Below are positions 1 to 8,121 of a stretch of 10,072 nt of DNA, piece by piece. Each line of letters starts with the position of its first letter. The stretch's first letter is position 1. The stretch is taken from NCBI GenBank assembly GCA_003242495.1, contig QGUO01000102.1, positions 1-10,072 of the forward strand, given 5' to 3'. The translations under genes were made by a program, and so were the position numbers. Source of the stretch: Pseudomonadota bacterium. GTDB taxonomy: Bacteria; Pseudomonadota; Gammaproteobacteria; Steroidobacterales; Steroidobacteraceae. Below the pieces are notes generated by a model, which searched no databases, was not told the DNA's origin, and saw nothing but the letters and a program-made list of their open reading frames with translations.

Positions 1-1
1 G

Positions 2-1480
2 CGGCGCAATCCCGAGTGGTCGCTGGACATCTTCGTGTCGCGGCAGGTCGTGTTCTACACCACCACCTGCATGGCGGCCGGCGCCTATCTGGCCATCATC
101 GCCCTGGGCGGGTACGCGGTGCGCGAGCTCGGCGGGCGCTGGGGCACCATCGGGCAGATCCTGTTCTTCTCCGGCGCGGGCATCGCGCTCGCCACGCTGA
201 TTGCCTCGCGCACCCTGCGCCGCCGGGCGCAGGTGTTCATCAACAAGCATTTCTACAGCAACAAGTACGATTACCGCAGCGAATGGCTGCGCTTCATCGC
301 CACGCTGTCCTCCACGGACGAGCAGGACGTGCGGCGCACCTCGATCCGGGCGCTCACGCAGATCTTCGCGAGCCCGGGCGGCATTCTGTTCACGCTCGAC
401 GAGCAGGAGCGGGCCTTCCAGCCCGTGGCCGCCTGGCCGGTGGGGGTGAGCGACGTGCCCGACATCGCGCCGGTGGGCGCCACGAGCGAGCTGGCGGGGT
501 TTCTCGCGCAGAAGCAATGGATCGTGGACCTGCGCGAGTACGCGCGCGCCCCGGACGTCTATCAGAACATCGAACTGCCGGAATGGCTGGTGCGTAACCG
601 GCATCTGCGCATCGTCTCGCCGCTGTTGCTGCTCGAGCGCCTGACCGGCTTTTTCGTGCTGTACGATCCGCCGCCGCCGTTCGAGCTGACGTACGAGGAT
701 CGCGACCTCATGAAGACCGTCGGGCGGCACGTGGCCACCCACATCGCCCAGCACGACGCCGATCGGCGTCTGGCCGAGAGCCGCCAGTTCGAGGCGTACA
801 ACCGCCTGACGGCATTCATGATGCATGACCTGAAGAACTCCATTGCGCAGCTCAAGCTGCTGGTGACCAATGCTGCACGGCACAAACGCAACCCGGAGTT
901 CATCGACGACGCGATCGAGACCATCGCCAACACGGTCGAGCGCATGACGCGCCTGATCGAGCAGCTGCGCGCAAGCACGCCCACCGGGCGCGCGCAGGAC
1001 GTGGTCTTCGAGCAGTTGGTGCGCACCGCAGTGGCGCGCTGCAGCCTGCGACCACCCGTGCCGTCCCTGGAGATCGAGCCCGGCCGATGTGTGGTGAGCG
1101 CCGACCCGGAGCGCTTGACCGGGGTGATCGAGCACGTGATCCGCAATGCACAGGACGCGGCGGCAGATGGCGGGCAGGTGATGGTCCGGGTGCGCCCGGG
1201 CGCCCGCGAGGTGACGCTCGCCGTGGTCGATACGGGCCATGGCATGGCCGCGGAGTTCATCCGCGAACGGCTGTTCCGGCCGTTCGACAGCACCAAGGGC
1301 GCCAAGGGGATGGGTATCGGCGCCTACCAGGCACGCGAGTACGTGCGCATGCTCGGTGGGCGCGTCGAAGTGCAGAGCACGCCCGGACAGGGTACGACCT
1401 TTTCGATTACCCTTCCGGCGGCCGAGGAAGGGGCGGCGCAGCGTGCACACGGCGCGGACATCCCCAGGGAAGAAGCTTGA
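2..1480 (+). CDS. prsK: PrsK-type sensor histidine kinase of the XrtA/PEP-CTERM system (5' partial)
   Basis: Membrane histidine kinase expected to phosphorylate PrsR, encoded next to it. The frame is open from base 2 (reading R-R-N-P-E-W-S-L-D-I-F) with no stop, so the gene begins before the window. The GTG at 35 is internal, and 492 residues are visible. Two hydrophobic segments remain (about 45-110 and 140-205), the tail of the multi-helix N-terminus usual in PrsK. Next comes the family-typical F-I-N-K-H-F-Y-S-N-K-Y-D-Y-R stretch (about 236-280), then a GAF-like sensor region (about 285-760). The H-box is H-D-L-K-N with the presumed phospho-acceptor His at 824-826. The HATPase domain shows the N-box Asn (1145-1147), the G1 box D-T-G-H-G-M (Asp at 1229-1231), the G2 region K-G-M-G-I-G (about 1300-1321) and a terminal P-G-Q-G-T-T-F. 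The kinase core looks intact. The input signal is not evident. Assignment rests on domain order, family-like motifs and neighbours. Confidence 0.93.
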   Translation, partial: RRNPEWSLDIFVSRQVVFYTTTCMAAGAYLAIIALGGYAVRELGGRWGTIGQILFFSGAGIALATLIASRTLRRRAQVFINKHFYSNKYDYRSEWLRFIATLSSTDEQDVRRTSIRALTQIFASPGGILFTLDEQERAFQPVAAWPVGVSDVPDIAPVGATSELAGFLAQKQWIVDLREYARAPDVYQNIELPEWLVRNRHLRIVSPLLLLERLTGFFVLYDPPPPFELTYEDRDLMKTVGRHVATHIAQHDADRRLAESRQFEAYNRLTAFMMHDLKNSIAQLKLLVTNAARHKRNPEFIDDAIETIANTVERMTRLIEQLRASTPTGRAQDVVFEQLVRTAVARCSLRPPVPSLEIEPGRCVVSADPERLTGVIEHVIRNAQDAAADGGQVMVRVRPGAREVTLAVVDTGHGMAAEFIRERLFRPFDSTKGAKGMGIGAYQAREYVRMLGGRVEVQSTPGQGTTFSITLPAAEEGAAQRAHGADIPREEA

Positions 1481-1499
1481 ACGCAATCGAATCCATGTC

Positions 1500-1507
1500 G
1501 AGGAAGG
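1500..1507 (+). promoter_or_regulatory. Ribosome-binding site of prsR
   Basis: The purine-rich GAGGAAGG ends four bases before a GTG codon at 1512. It supports GTG 1512 as the prsR start over the in-frame ATG at 1239. The longer reading would overlap prsK by about 240 bases and add a tail of no receiver-domain character. Confidence 0.7.
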
Positions 1508-1511
1508 CTCC

Positions 1512-2867
<1,356 letters not shown>

Positions 2868-2868
2868 G

Positions 2869-4377
2869 ATGGCGACGGCAGACACGATGGCGCAGGCCGC
2901 GTCGGCCGCCGCAGCCGCGTCGCAGCGTCGTATCGCCGGGTTGCGGACCGCCGTCGTCTTGGGGCTGTGCATGCTGCCCTTCGCGCTGTTCTGGCCGGGC
3001 AGCGCGGCGCTGGTGTCGTTCTGGAACGATACGGATGCCAAGACGTACACCCATGGCTGGCTGGTGGCCGGGCTGGCCGTCTGGCTGCTGCTGCGCAATC
3101 ATGCTCGCTTTGCGGCACCGATCGCATCCCACCTGGCGGTCGCTCCGGCATTGCTGGTGCTCGGTGCGGCCTGGCTGGTGGCCTATAAGGCCGGCATCCA
3201 GATCGTATTCATTTCCCTGCTGCCGGTGATGTCGCTGCTGGCCGTGCTCGCCTGTTTCGGCTGGCGCAGCGCACGCGCGGCGTTGCCCGCGGTGGCCTAC
3301 CTGTTCTTCGCCATACCCGTCTGGGGCGCGATCAATCCGCTGCTCCAGTGGTCGTCGGTCTTTGCGGTGCGCTTCGTGCTGCGGGTGATCGGGATTCCGG
3401 TGCACTTCGACGGCGCCCTGGTGCACATCCCCGCGGGAACCTTCGAGATCGCCGACGCCTGCAGCGGGCTGCACTATTTCATCGTGGCGCTGGCAATCGG
3501 CGCTCTGTACGGCGAGCTGCACCGCGATCGCATCCGGACGCGGGTGCTCCTGGTCGCCTTGGCCGCGGCGTTTGCGGTCTTGGCCAACTGGATTCGCATC
3601 GTCATCATCGTGATCGCGGGTCACACGACCGACATGCAACATCCTCTCGTCAGCGACGAGCACTACACCTTCGGCTGGTATGTGTTCGCGGCAGCGATGG
3701 TGCTGTTCTTCCTCGTGGCGCGACGCTTACCGGTCGAAAGCGCCGGCGCGCAGCGCCAAGCTGCGGACTTCGACCTCGGCGCAAACGTCATACCCGTGCG
3801 CGCCCTGTTCGCCACGGTGGCGGTCCTGTCGCTGGCGCCGGCCTGGAACCTGGCGAGCCGTGCGCTCATCCCGGAGCACGCCGGCGAGTCGGCGCTGCCG
3901 CGGGTGAACGGGTGGTCGGGCCCGCATGAGCAGGAAGCGGCGGGAGACTGGGCGCCGGTGTTCGTGGGCGCCGACCTCGAACGGCGCGCCGCGTATCGTC
4001 ACGAGGGCCGTCAGGTCGAGCTCTACTCGGCCGTGTACTTCGAGCAGCGTCAGGGCAAGGAACTCATCGGCTATGGAAATTCGTTGCTCGGGCCGGGTTG
4101 GACCATCCATGACCGGCGCACCGGGCCGCGTCCGCCCTGGACGGAGCTGGAGGCCACCGATGCGCGAGGAGACCGCTGGTTGATTGCCTATGCGTATCGC
4201 ATCGGCGATGCCTGGTATGCCGGCGGGCGGTGGTTCCAGCTCCGCTACGGCATCGAGGCGTTGCTGGGCATGCCGGAGTCCGCCGTGCTGATCGCGCGTA
4301 TCGCCTGTGAGAGTGAATGCGCTGCGATGCGCCTCGTGCTCAACGATTTTTTCAGTGCGGCGTGGCCGCCGGATTGA
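2869..4377 (+). CDS. xrtA: Exosortase A with fused C-terminal EpsI domain
   Basis: Inner-membrane cysteine transpeptidase-like sorting enzyme that recognises PEP-CTERM tails on exported proteins (family knowledge). The 502 residues comprise an N-terminal multi-helix exosortase (about 1-290) and a C-terminal EpsI-type domain (about 310-502). The presumed catalytic triad is visible: Cys198 in A-C-S-G-L-H-Y-F, Arg243 in N-W-I-R-I, and His265 in E-H-Y-T-F-G-W. About eight hydrophobic helices surround these residues, and one more (about 312-326) leads into the EpsI part. That part shows Y-x-x-x-Y-F-E-Q-x-Q-G-K-E-L (386-399), typical of EpsI, and is probably periplasmic. ATG 2869 lies one base after the prsR stop and has no strong ribosome-binding site, so translational coupling is likely. 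An in-frame ATG at 2887 is a possible alternative start. EpsI fusion is common in XrtA-type enzymes. The position between prsR and prsT ties the sorter to its regulators. Confidence 0.95.
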   Translation: MATADTMAQAASAAAAASQRRIAGLRTAVVLGLCMLPFALFWPGSAALVSFWNDTDAKTYTHGWLVAGLAVWLLLRNHARFAAPIASHLAVAPALLVLGAAWLVAYKAGIQIVFISLLPVMSLLAVLACFGWRSARAALPAVAYLFFAIPVWGAINPLLQWSSVFAVRFVLRVIGIPVHFDGALVHIPAGTFEIADACSGLHYFIVALAIGALYGELHRDRIRTRVLLVALAAAFAVLANWIRIVIIVIAGHTTDMQHPLVSDEHYTFGWYVFAAAMVLFFLVARRLPVESAGAQRQAADFDLGANVIPVRALFATVAVLSLAPAWNLASRALIPEHAGESALPRVNGWSGPHEQEAAGDWAPVFVGADLERRAAYRHEGRQVELYSAVYFEQRQGKELIGYGNSLLGPGWTIHDRRTGPRPPWTELEATDARGDRWLIAYAYRIGDAWYAGGRWFQLRYGIEALLGMPESAVLIARIACESECAAMRLVLNDFFSAAWPPD

Positions 4378-4391
4378 CGGGCTGCGAACTC

Positions 4392-7199
4392 ATGAGAAGG
4401 CAGGCGTGCGGTGCGATGGTGTGGTCCCGGTGGCGCAGTGCGGTGATCGTCTCGTGCGCCTGCCTGCTGGCCGCCGGCTGCGATCTGCTGGTCAGCCCCG
4501 AGGTACGCCTCGAGCGTGCGCGCGGCCATGTCGCCGAGGCCGAGTACCGGGCGGCGATGATCGAGCTGAAGAATGCCCTGGCGGCGCAGCCCGAATTCCA
4601 CGAGGCGCGCGTCCTGCTGGCGGAGGTCGCACTGTGGCTCGGGGATGCGACCTCCGCGCGGATCGAGCTCGACAAGGCGGACCCGCAGTGCGAGCGGTCG
4701 GCGGCTGCGGAGCTGTGCGTACGGATCGATCTGGCGCTGCGTCGATACGATGCCGCCTTGGCGCGACTGCGCGCGGACTCGAGCATTCCGCCGGCCGCAC
4801 GCCACGTGTACGAGGGGATGGCGCATGCGGCCATGGGGCGACACGAGCAAGCCGCCGCGTCATTCCGCGCCGCGCTGGCGCTGGATCCCGGCAGTCTCGC
4901 TGCAGAGTTGGGTCTCGTGGAGAGCATGGCGACCCGGGAGCTGCCCGCGGCCCTCGAGCGCTCGGCAGGCATCGTCGCGGCACACCCTGACAGTGCGCTG
5001 GCCTGGTACACCCGCGGCGCTCTGCTGGCGCGGGCCGGCGAGTCGGCCGCCGCCGCGGACGCGTTCGAGCACGCGCAGGCTCGGATCGGCCAGCTCGATG
5101 TGCCGCAACAGGCGGCACTCTTTGCAGCGCAAGCCGAGACGCACTTCGTCCTCGGAGATCTCGCGGGTGCGCGCGCCGCCATCGGCGCGCTGCAGAACGT
5201 TGCGCCGGGCACGCCCGTGGCCAAGCTCCTGTCGGCCCGCCTGCATATGGCGGAAGGCCGCTACAGTGAAGCGTCCGCCGAGCTGCATCGCGCGCTCCAG
5301 ACGGCGCCAGAGCTCACGCAAGCGCGTTTCATGCTGGCCATCGCGCTGGTGGCCCAGGGGCATCTCGAGCAGGCGAGTCAACGGCTCGCCGAAGTGTTGG
5401 CCGAGACGCCCGCAAACGTCGAGGCGCGCCAGTTGCTCGCGCAGGTGCGCCTGCGGTTGAGTGACCCCAACGGTGCGCTGCAAACCCTGATTCCTGCCTT
5501 GCGCGCCGATGCCGGCGACGGGCGACTGGTCGCGCTGATGGACGAGTTGACGGCCAGCGGCGGAATCGGTGCCACAGGCATCGAGTTACTCGAAAAGGCC
5601 TTTGCCCAGGATCGGGACAACGAACGGCTGGCGCTGCAGCTGGCGTCGGCACATCTGCGCAACGGTTCCCCCGAAAGGGCCGTCGAGCTGCTGCGTGCCG
5701 CCCCTGCCGGCGCGGCCGATGGCCGGCGCGAAGCGCTGCTGGTCGAAGCCCTGGTCAAGTCCCAGGGCACCGCCGCAGCGCGTGCGCAGGTCGACGCGCT
5801 GCTCAGGGAGCGCCCGGGCGATGCGGCGACGGTCAGCCTGGCGGCGTCCTTCTATGCGGGAACCGGAGAGCTGGACGCCGGCCGGCGATTGCTGGAGCGG
5901 GCGCTGCAGCAATCGCCGAACGAGCCACTGCTGCTGACGACGCTCGCCAGGCTGGAGTGGCGCGCCGGCCATGTGGCTCGTGCCCGCGATGCCTTACAAC
6001 GCGTGTTGCATCAGGATGCCGGCAATGCTGCGGCGCGCATGGCGCTTGCCCGGCTGGAGCTCAGGACGGGCAACGCGACACGGGCAGGGGAGTTGCTCGA
6101 GCCGCTGCGCGCCGATCCGACGGCGGCGGAGCCCCGGCTGCTCCTGGCGCGGATCGCGCTCATGAACGACGACGTGCAGCGCACGAAACAGTTGGTCGAC
6201 GAGGCGCTCGATAGCGGGGCGCATCGGGCTGACCTGCACAACGCCGCCGGCTCCATGTATCTGAACGCGGCGCGCTATGACCTGGCGCTCGAGCACTTTC
6301 TCACGGCGACCCGGCTGGCGCCGGACGTGCCGCTGCTCTGGCTGAATCTGGGCCGGACTCAGCTCGGACTGGGTCAAGGTGCGGCTGCACGCAGTTCGTT
6401 GGACAAGGCGCTCGAGTTGCAGCCGGGCTGGATCGCGGCCGAAGGCGTCATGGCGTTCCTGGAGCTGCAGGAGGGACACACCGGCGCGGCGCTGGCGCGC
6501 ATGGCCCGCTTGAAGGACGCCAATCCCCGAGACGCGGCCGTCCACGCACTCGATGGCGACATCAATCTGTCCTTGCAGCGCTACGTCGACGCGGCGCGCG
6601 CCTTCGAGACCGCCTTGGACCTGCGACCCGCCCGCGAGCTTGCGGTCAAGGCCTACCATGCGCGCACGGCAAGCGGCCAAGGCGATGCCGACCTGCCATT
6701 GCGTCGTTGGCTGGCCGGTCAGCCCGACGATCACGAAATTCGCAAGCTGCTGGCGCAAGCCCTGATTGCCGGCGGCGACCGCCGGGCGGCCATCGCCGAG
6801 TACGAACGCATTCTCGCCGCCATGCCCGATGATGCGGTCACCCTCAACAATCTTGCCTGGCAGTACTTCGAAGCGAAGGATGCCCGGGCGCTCACACTTG
6901 CCCGCAAGGCCCATGCACTCGCGCCTGAAGAGATTGCGATAATCGACACGCTTGGCTGGATACTCGTCGACGCCGGGCACCTGGAGGAGGGGCTCAAGCG
7001 GCTGCGCGATGCAGCGAATCGCTCGGGTGCGCCACCCGATGTCGGATTTCATTACGCTTTTGCGTTGGCGCGCAGCGGCGCGCAGCGTGAAGCGGTGCAA
7101 CGATTGCAGGCCTTGCTGGCGAAGCACGCGTCTTTCCCCTCGAGAGAGGCCGCGCAACGCTTGCTCGAGGAGCTCGAGCAACCCGACGAGGGCGGGTGA
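4392..7199 (+). CDS. prsT: PrsT, TPR-repeat lipoprotein of the XrtA/PEP-CTERM system
   Basis: Large envelope protein built almost wholly of tetratricopeptide-like helical repeats. It belongs to the PEP-CTERM TPR lipoprotein family, a conserved companion of prsK/prsR whose mechanism is unclear. From ATG 4392 it is 935 residues, a usual family length. It opens with a basic stretch, a hydrophobic core and the lipobox L-L-A-A-G-C, the lipidated Cys being residue 30 (codon 4479-4481). Asp follows at +2. TPR-type repeats run from about residue 40 to the end. Start choice: the frame is open back to ATG 4317, but that overlaps the end of xrtA and puts about 33 extra residues before the signal peptide. 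ATG 4392, 14 bases after xrtA, and ATG 4416 both give a good lipoprotein signal, and neither has a strong ribosome-binding site. TPR proteins usually scaffold protein contacts; a role linking sorting or regulation to the secretion machinery is inference. Confidence 0.92.
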   Translation: MRRQACGAMVWSRWRSAVIVSCACLLAAGCDLLVSPEVRLERARGHVAEAEYRAAMIELKNALAAQPEFHEARVLLAEVALWLGDATSARIELDKADPQCERSAAAELCVRIDLALRRYDAALARLRADSSIPPAARHVYEGMAHAAMGRHEQAAASFRAALALDPGSLAAELGLVESMATRELPAALERSAGIVAAHPDSALAWYTRGALLARAGESAAAADAFEHAQARIGQLDVPQQAALFAAQAETHFVLGDLAGARAAIGALQNVAPGTPVAKLLSARLHMAEGRYSEASAELHRALQTAPELTQARFMLAIALVAQGHLEQASQRLAEVLAETPANVEARQLLAQVRLRLSDPNGALQTLIPALRADAGDGRLVALMDELTASGGIGATGIELLEKAFAQDRDNERLALQLASAHLRNGSPERAVELLRAAPAGAADGRREALLVEALVKSQGTAAARAQVDALLRERPGDAATVSLAASFYAGTGELDAGRRLLERALQQSPNEPLLLTTLARLEWRAGHVARARDALQRVLHQDAGNAAARMALARLELRTGNATRAGELLEPLRADPTAAEPRLLLARIALMNDDVQRTKQLVDEALDSGAHRADLHNAAGSMYLNAARYDLALEHFLTATRLAPDVPLLWLNLGRTQLGLGQGAAARSSLDKALELQPGWIAAEGVMAFLELQEGHTGAALARMARLKDANPRDAAVHALDGDINLSLQRYVDAARAFETALDLRPARELAVKAYHARTASGQGDADLPLRRWLAGQPDDHEIRKLLAQALIAGGDRRAAIAEYERILAAMPDDAVTLNNLAWQYFEAKDARALTLARKAHALAPEEIAIIDTLGWILVDAGHLEEGLKRLRDAANRSGAPPDVGFHYAFALARSGAQREAVQRLQALLAKHASFPSREAAQRLLEELEQPDEGG

Positions 7200-7264
7200 G
7201 GAACCGCCCGGTGGCGATCTCGTCACGATTTCGAGGCGAATTTCATCGGGATTGCGCGGGCATC

Positions 7265-7273
7265 TGCTAACCT
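7265..7273 (+). promoter_or_regulatory. Possible extended -10 promoter element
   Basis: The sequence TGC-TAACCT resembles an extended -10 (TGn plus a TAnnnT hexamer) in one of the less GC-rich parts of the window, just after prsT. No good -35 hexamer lies 16-18 bases upstream. If used, transcription would start near 7280, giving a leader of about 200 bases before the export gene. Weak evidence. Confidence 0.22.
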
Positions 7274-7290
7274 AAGTCCGACCCGTTTCA

Positions 7291-7310
7291 TCGACGCGCT
7301 TTGACGTCGA
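7291..7310 (+). repeat. Inverted repeat, 6-bp arms with 8-base loop
   Basis: TCGACG (7291-7296) pairs perfectly with CGTCGA (7305-7310). No T-run follows, so it does not look like an intrinsic terminator. It could be a protein-binding dyad or a leader hairpin, but arms this short can arise by chance in GC-rich DNA. Confidence 0.35.
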
Positions 7311-7334
7311 GGCGTGCGTAGGAGTCTGTCACCC

Positions 7335-7475
7335 ATGCGTTGCCAACATGACCACGCGGTCGACGGGCCGTCGGTCATGGAAGCTCGAGCAGGGCGCTTC
7401 GCAACGCAACAGGTTTGCCCGGCGGGGCACGGCAGGAAACGGCCACCGCTTCTCGTTTCATTCTCGACGCTGTGA
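7335..7475 (+). CDS. Candidate small leader ORF upstream of the export gene
   Basis: A 46-codon reading frame from ATG 7335 to TGA 7473-7475. AGGAG lies at 7320-7324, ten bases before the ATG, and is a better ribosome-binding site than anything before the next gene. The ORF stops four bases before the export gene's ATG, an arrangement that could couple the two translations. The predicted peptide is basic, has no hydrophobic segment and resembles no family I recognise. Third-position G/C (31 of 46 codons) is lower than the strong bias in neighbouring genes, which argues against a conserved protein. If real, it is more likely a regulatory or coupling leader than a functional product. It may equally be chance. 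Confidence 0.2.
   Translation: MRCQHDHAVDGPSVMEARAGRFATQQVCPAGHGRKRPPLLVSFSTL
7347..7379 (+). repeat. Inverted repeat with nested stem in the export-gene leader
   Basis: The 7-bp arms CATGACC (7347-7353) and GGTCATG (7373-7379) are perfect complements. Inside them GACG (7362-7365) pairs with CGTC (7369-7372) around a three-base loop. Together they would make an 11-bp hairpin with an eight-base bulge on the left side. No T-run follows. It lies within the candidate small ORF and about 100 bases before the export gene start, where it could act as a leader structure or regulator-binding dyad. Confidence 0.4.
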
Positions 7476-7479
7476 CGCC

Positions 7480-8112
7480 ATGAACATCGAACGCTTATCG
7501 ACGATCCTGATCGCGGCGCTGGTCGCAGCCGCGCTGCTCGCCAGTCCGTCTGCCCGGGCGCAGGAAAACGTATCGTCGCCCGTCGCGCCCCTGCAGCAGG
7601 AAGGTGTCAGCGCCCATTACCTGATCGGCCCGGGCGACACGCTGCAGATTTTCGTATGGCGGAACCCGGAGCTGTCCACCACCGTTCCGGTGCGTCCCGA
7701 CGGGAGGATTTCGACCCCGCTGGTAGAGGACATGGTGGCGGTGGGCAAGACGCCCTCGCAGCTTGCCAGGGACATCGAAGGCGTGCTGGCGGAATACATT
7801 CGCTCGCCGCAGGTGAACGTCATCGTCAGCAACCCGGTGAGCGCGTTCAGCCAGATCAAGGTCATCGGCCAGGTCGTCAACCCTCAGTCGCTGCCGTACC
7901 GTGAAGGGATGCGCGTGCTCGATGCGGTGCTGGCCTCCGGCGGACTCGGTCCGTATGCCGCCGGTAACCGCGCCAAGATCGTGCGTATGCGCGACGGCAA
8001 GGAGACGGAGCTGCGTGTGAAGCTCAACGAGCTGATCAACCGGGGGAACATGCGATACAACCTGGAGCTCGAGCCTGGGGATGTGCTGGTCGTGCCCGAG
8101 TCCCTCTTCTAG
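7480..8112 (+). CDS. XrtA-associated polysaccharide export protein (short OPX/Wza-like)
   Basis: Periplasmic or outer-membrane-associated polysaccharide export component of 210 residues. ATG 7480 is chosen because it begins a clean signal peptide: E-R at the N-terminus, a hydrophobic run (about 8-21), then S-A-R-A before Q28, a signal peptidase I site. The in-frame ATG at 7348 would bury this signal behind 44 polar residues. The poly-export domain opens with Y-L-I-G-P-G-D (47-53) and runs to about 116. One SLBB-like domain follows (V-I-G-Q-V-V-N-P-Q onward, to about 200). There is no lipobox Cys. The C-terminal helix with which full-length Wza crosses the outer membrane is also absent, so a separate pore is expected. 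No clear ribosome-binding site precedes the ATG. The chain-length gene follows after nine bases, and the two probably interact in the periplasm. Confidence 0.92.
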   Translation: MNIERLSTILIAALVAAALLASPSARAQENVSSPVAPLQQEGVSAHYLIGPGDTLQIFVWRNPELSTTVPVRPDGRISTPLVEDMVAVGKTPSQLARDIEGVLAEYIRSPQVNVIVSNPVSAFSQIKVIGQVVNPQSLPYREGMRVLDAVLASGGLGPYAAGNRAKIVRMRDGKETELRVKLNELINRGNMRYNLELEPGDVLVVPESLF

Positions 8113-8121
8113 GTCGACACC

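Larger units (their letters stand above)
7200..7479 (+). other. Spacer between prsT and the export gene; candidate leader region
   Basis: This 280-base stretch is the only long gap between genes in the window. It has no coding ORF of gene-like quality. It contains a possible extended -10 element (7265-7273), two inverted repeats (7291-7310 and 7347-7379) and a 46-codon ORF (7335-7475). No stem followed by a T-run was found, so no intrinsic terminator separates the two gene blocks. The spacing and contents suit a promoter plus a long structured 5' leader for the export operon; this is inference. Confidence 0.5.

Noticed and set aside
4317..4391. Longer prsT start at ATG 4317, giving a lipobox-like L-T-G-C before the real one
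   Set aside because: It overlaps the coding end of xrtA, the hydrophobic stretch before L-T-G-C is too short for a signal peptide, and ATG 4392 gives a normal lipoprotein signal.
7228..7246. Small TTCG/CGAA stem followed by TTT after prsT as an intrinsic terminator
   Set aside because: The stem has only four pairs and the T-run only three bases, which is too weak.
7248..7261. A GG-N10-GC spacing resembling a sigma54 -24/-12 promoter
   Set aside because: Only the core dinucleotides match. The flanking bases differ from TGGCAC and TTGC, and this spacing is expected by chance in DNA this GC-rich.
7400..7450. Possible c-di-GMP (GEMM) riboswitch, suggested by GGTTTGCC-like bases on the plus strand (GGCAAACC-like on the minus strand)
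   Set aside because: The conserved GGACGCAAAGC core and the matching paired elements are not present on either strand.
7348..7479. N-terminal extension of the export protein from ATG 7348
   Set aside because: The extension is polar and basic and would precede an otherwise perfect signal peptide; family members begin at the signal peptide.
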